Below, in pieces: positions 4,320 to 6,444 of a DNA stretch of 6,444 nt (positions are counted from its first letter, which is position 1; every line of letters begins with the position of its first letter). The stretch is from an uncultured Bacillota bacterium (lineage in GTDB: Bacteria; Bacillota; Clostridia; Christensenellales; UBA1242): NCBI GenBank assembly GCA_947088415.1, contig CAMUGK010000054.1:1-6444 (forward strand), read 5' to 3'. The notes beneath the pieces are model-generated. The model was not told the origin of the DNA. It saw only the letters and a list, made by a program, of their open reading frames with translations, and searched no databases. Made by a program: the position numbers and the translations under genes.

Positions 4320-4960
4320 TTTCTTGATTTATAAATAGAGTTTTCTGGAACATAACCACGAACTGAAGACAATGGATAGACTATTGAATTTTTGCCAATC
4401 ACTGAACCAGGATTTAAAACACTATTACACCCTATTTCTGCACAGTCGCCAACAAATGCACCACATTTTTTAAGCCCTGTATAAAATTTACTATGTTTTG
4501 ATTCATAAATAAACACACGAGATTTATCGGATTTTAAATTTGATGTTATCACACCTGCACCTAAGTGTGCTTTATAACCTATTACACTATCGCCAACATA
4601 GTTGAAATGTGGAATTTGAGCATCGTCAAAAACTATTGAATTTTTAACTTCAACAGAATTGCCAATGACAGTATTTTTGCCTAAAATTGCCTTCCCACGA
4701 ATAAATGCTGAATGCCTAATTTCGCAATTTTCATCTATAATGCAAGGGCCATTAATAACAGCTGATTTGGCAATCTTTGCAGATTTATGAACCCAGACTT
4801 TAGGATAAATTTCAAAATAGTATTTTTTATCAAGTTCACTTCCTAATTCTTTGATAATTTTTTCTATATTTTCAAGAACTTCCCACGGGTAAGTCAAACT
4901 TCGCAAATATCTTTTTGCAATAGTTTTATTAACATCAAATAGTTTATAAATATGAACCAT
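4295..4960 (-). CDS. Left-handed beta-helix protein related to the GlmU acetyltransferase domain
   Basis: A 221-residue protein whose residues about 55-205 form hexapeptide repeats, the coil unit of left-handed beta-helix acyltransferases. The stretch IPHFNYVGDSVIGYKAHLGA (116-135) followed by GVITSN matches the C-terminal acetyltransferase half of GlmU. There the equivalent His (H118 here) is the catalytic base. The uridylyltransferase half of GlmU is absent; instead residues 1-50 form a short leader (LFDVNKTIAKRYLRSLTYPW) that is characteristic of a Clostridia family often labelled UDP-GlcNAc pyrophosphorylase-like. The real substrate is unknown, and a sugar or sugar nucleotide is an inference. 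The ATG at 4960 is the first possible start after an in-frame stop and fits the family N-terminus, but no Shine-Dalgarno site is visible, so translation may be weak. No convincing promoter is seen in the 33 bases to the upstream terminator. Confidence 0.82.
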   Translation of the reverse strand: MVHIYKLFDVNKTIAKRYLRSLTYPWEVLENIEKIIKELGSELDKKYYFEIYPKVWVHKSAKIAKSAVINGPCIIDENCEIRHSAFIRGKAILGKNTVIGNSVEVKNSIVFDDAQIPHFNYVGDSVIGYKAHLGAGVITSNLKSDKSRVFIYESKHSKFYTGLKKCGAFVGDCAEIGCNSVLNPGSVIGKNSIVYPLSSVRGYVPENSIYKSRNQIIERNM

Positions 4961-4993
4961 AAAGTTATATATTCATCATATTTAAAGAAAGTT

Positions 4994-5022
4994 AAAAATA
5001 AGTGGCAATGCCACTTATTTTT
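4994..5022. terminator. Intrinsic terminator downstream of the nucleoside hydrolase fusion
   Basis: A perfect 13-bp stem (4994-5006 with 5010-5022) with GTGGC/GCCAC at its top, a 3-base loop, and A- and T-runs on opposite sides. On the minus strand it ends TTATTTTTAAC, 41 bases past the stop at 5063. The same structure could stop transcription from the left. Confidence 0.8.
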
Positions 5023-5062
5023 TTAGTTGATATCTTTGCTTGTTTCTACTAATACTTTTTGG

Positions 5063-6444
5063 TTATTGTGGATTTAAATTTCCGTTTTGAACACCTCTAA
5101 TAAACTTGAGATTATCTTTAACTTGTTTTGTTGAGACTGGCGTAAAGTTGTTGAAAAGCACACTTACATTAAAACCATTTTTTATATTACCACCAATTGC
5201 TTGCATTTGTCCAAAAAGGTTCATGCAATCTTTTCGGCAGTCTTTTGGTTTATATGCCATATACACTTTTTCGCCAAGGTCATTTCCTTCAAAAAACATT
5301 CCGTTTTGATAAACATCAGTAAACCCAAATTCAAGAAGTTTTTTTCTAAAACCTTCAAAGTCACGACCATAAACCCATTTTTCGTGATTTCCACAAATAA
5401 GATAAATTTTGCCATTAAGTCTTTTAACATTTTTATATTTGCCAAAATCGCCAAGATGATAAACAATATCTTTTTCGCCAACAACACTATTCCAACGTTT
5501 AACAAGGTCGTCATCCATTTCTTCAACTGATTTATATGGAGTAATTTTTGATTTAACTTGTTTTTCATCGCCAAAATAGGTGTTTGAAGTAAAGAAAATT
5601 TGTGTTGGAGAGAAACTTGCTTTAATTTTAGAAATTTTAGCAACAAAATCTTGCCAAACCACATTGTTTGGTGCCATATCAAAAACATAGTTAACTCTTC
5701 TTGACATTAAAGTTTTCTTTTGTTCCTTTAAAAGATAATTTGCAGGAATTGTTTTTGCATCAAACATATCAGGATGAACAAGATATGCAATTGGAGCAAT
5801 ATCATAAATAGTTTTAACTCCAAGCCCTTCATTTGCAAATTTAACAGACTTTGCCAATTTTAAAAGATATTTGCCAATATCATTATTTGCAACATTATTT
5901 GCAAGTTCATGAGTGCTTGTCACAATAAACTTTCCAATATAACTTGGAATAACAGTCAAATTTACCTGACTTTTAATAACCTCTTCAAAAGCGAGTTTAT
6001 CTTTTCTATAATTGCTATCATCAAACTCTTCATGCAAAAGATGTTTTGTGCCAAGCCAAATTATATGTAAATTTTTAGCTATTGTTGGTGCTTTTTTAAG
6101 TGCGATTGCAATATTAGTTAAAACGCCAAGTGCAACTATAGTAATTTTCCCTTTTCTGCCAAGTTCAATAATTTTGTCAACTGCTGGGCTTTTTTCTTCA
6201 TAACCATTAGACATAAATTCTTCACTGCCTGAAATGACTAAATCATGGTTTTTCTCACCCATAAGACGTAAAATACGATAGGCTTCATTTTTGCTTTCAA
6301 TCAAACTATCCTTTGGCGAAATATGTTTATACCCCACAACAAAAGGGGCAAGCGTGATTGCTTGAATATCTAAAACGTCTTTATTTGCAAGTGCATAACT
6401 TAGAGCAAAAGAATCATCAATTTCATTTGCGGTATCACTGTCTA
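5063..6444 (-). CDS. Nucleoside hydrolase fused to a degenerate calcineurin-like phosphoesterase (5' end outside window)
   Basis: The frame runs open through the right edge; 459 residues are visible and only a few N-terminal ones should be missing, because the visible part begins with DSDTANEIDD (6442-6413). That is the Ca-binding DxDxxxxxDD signature of inosine-uridine nucleoside hydrolases, which split nucleosides into base and ribose. The hydrolase domain fills about residues 1-270, with IVALGVLTNIA, EFDDSNYRKD and YDIAPIAYLVHPDMF. Tyr replaces the catalytic His before that Asp, as in some bacterial members. From about residue 280 a second domain matches small COG4186-type metallophosphoesterases: SVEEMDDDLVKRWNSVVG, YHLGDFG, RLNGKIYLICGNHE and a PVSTKQVKDNLKFI end. 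GD and GNH are kept, but the usual DTH is NTY, SHYP is AYKP and GHxH is GQMQ. The hydrolase is probably active; the phosphoesterase may bind without cutting. The single frame has no stop or shift, so it is a true fusion here. A GTG at 6337 is internal, not the start. Confidence 0.88.
   Translation of the reverse strand, partial: DSDTANEIDDSFALSYALANKDVLDIQAITLAPFVVGYKHISPKDSLIESKNEAYRILRLMGEKNHDLVISGSEEFMSNGYEEKSPAVDKIIELGRKGKITIVALGVLTNIAIALKKAPTIAKNLHIIWLGTKHLLHEEFDDSNYRKDKLAFEEVIKSQVNLTVIPSYIGKFIVTSTHELANNVANNDIGKYLLKLAKSVKFANEGLGVKTIYDIAPIAYLVHPDMFDAKTIPANYLLKEQKKTLMSRRVNYVFDMAPNNVVWQDFVAKISKIKASFSPTQIFFTSNTYFGDEKQVKSKITPYKSVEEMDDDLVKRWNSVVGEKDIVYHLGDFGKYKNVKRLNGKIYLICGNHEKWVYGRDFEGFRKKLLEFGFTDVYQNGMFFEGNDLGEKVYMAYKPKDCRKDCMNLFGQMQAIGGNIKNGFNVSVLFNNFTPVSTKQVKDNLKFIRGVQNGNLNPQ

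Noticed and set aside
5106..6203. Several plus- and minus-strand open frames inside the nucleoside hydrolase fusion
   Set aside because: They are shadows in other frames, with repetitive low-complexity products and no ribosome sites.

Overview
The window is AT-rich DNA (about one third G+C by eye) from a low-G+C, Gram-positive, endospore-forming bacterium, most like a member of Clostridia. The main evidence is a complete spoIIAA-spoIIAB pair followed by sigF, the forespore sigma-factor operon. Strong purine-rich Shine-Dalgarno sites, tRNAs with encoded CCA and many T-tailed intrinsic terminators fit that group. I cannot name a genus. Everything is on the minus strand except one P-loop kinase-like gene.

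Layout, left to right. Positions 1-1465 hold the sigF operon, read leftward: spoIIAA (1157-1465), spoIIAB (703-1146) and sigF (703 to beyond the left edge). Positions 1466-2054 hold a small orphan gene (1677-1901) between strong hairpin terminators and two inverted copies of a 37-nt palindromic repeat. At 2055-2594 are a two-helix DUF378 membrane protein gene, with a sporulation-type promoter candidate and a hairpin over its ribosome binding site, and a stand-alone FakA-middle-domain protein. At 2763-3653 is a six-gene tRNA array, read leftward as Pro(TGG), CAT (Met or Ile2), Asp(GTC), Phe(GAA), Thr(TGT), Tyr(GTA). It has one clear sigma-A promoter, a terminator at its end, and two unusually long, hairpin-rich spacers.

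From 3789 to 4319 on the plus strand is a P-loop kinase-like gene, diverging from the tRNA promoter. It overlaps tail-to-tail with a left-handed beta-helix gene (4295-4960) that resembles the acetyltransferase half of GlmU. The right end (5063 to beyond 6444) is one long reading frame fusing a nucleoside hydrolase to a calcineurin-like phosphoesterase domain. In the phosphoesterase domain most of the metal-binding His and Asp positions have been replaced.

How the genes work together: SpoIIAB holds SigF inactive in the predivisional cell, and SpoIIAA releases it after septation. The other genes are ordinary neighbours with no shared pathway I can see. A terminator or a promoter separates most of them. 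The most interesting items are the nucleoside hydrolase/pseudo-phosphoesterase fusion, the structured insert inside the tRNA array, and the promoter/hairpin arrangement in front of the DUF378 gene.
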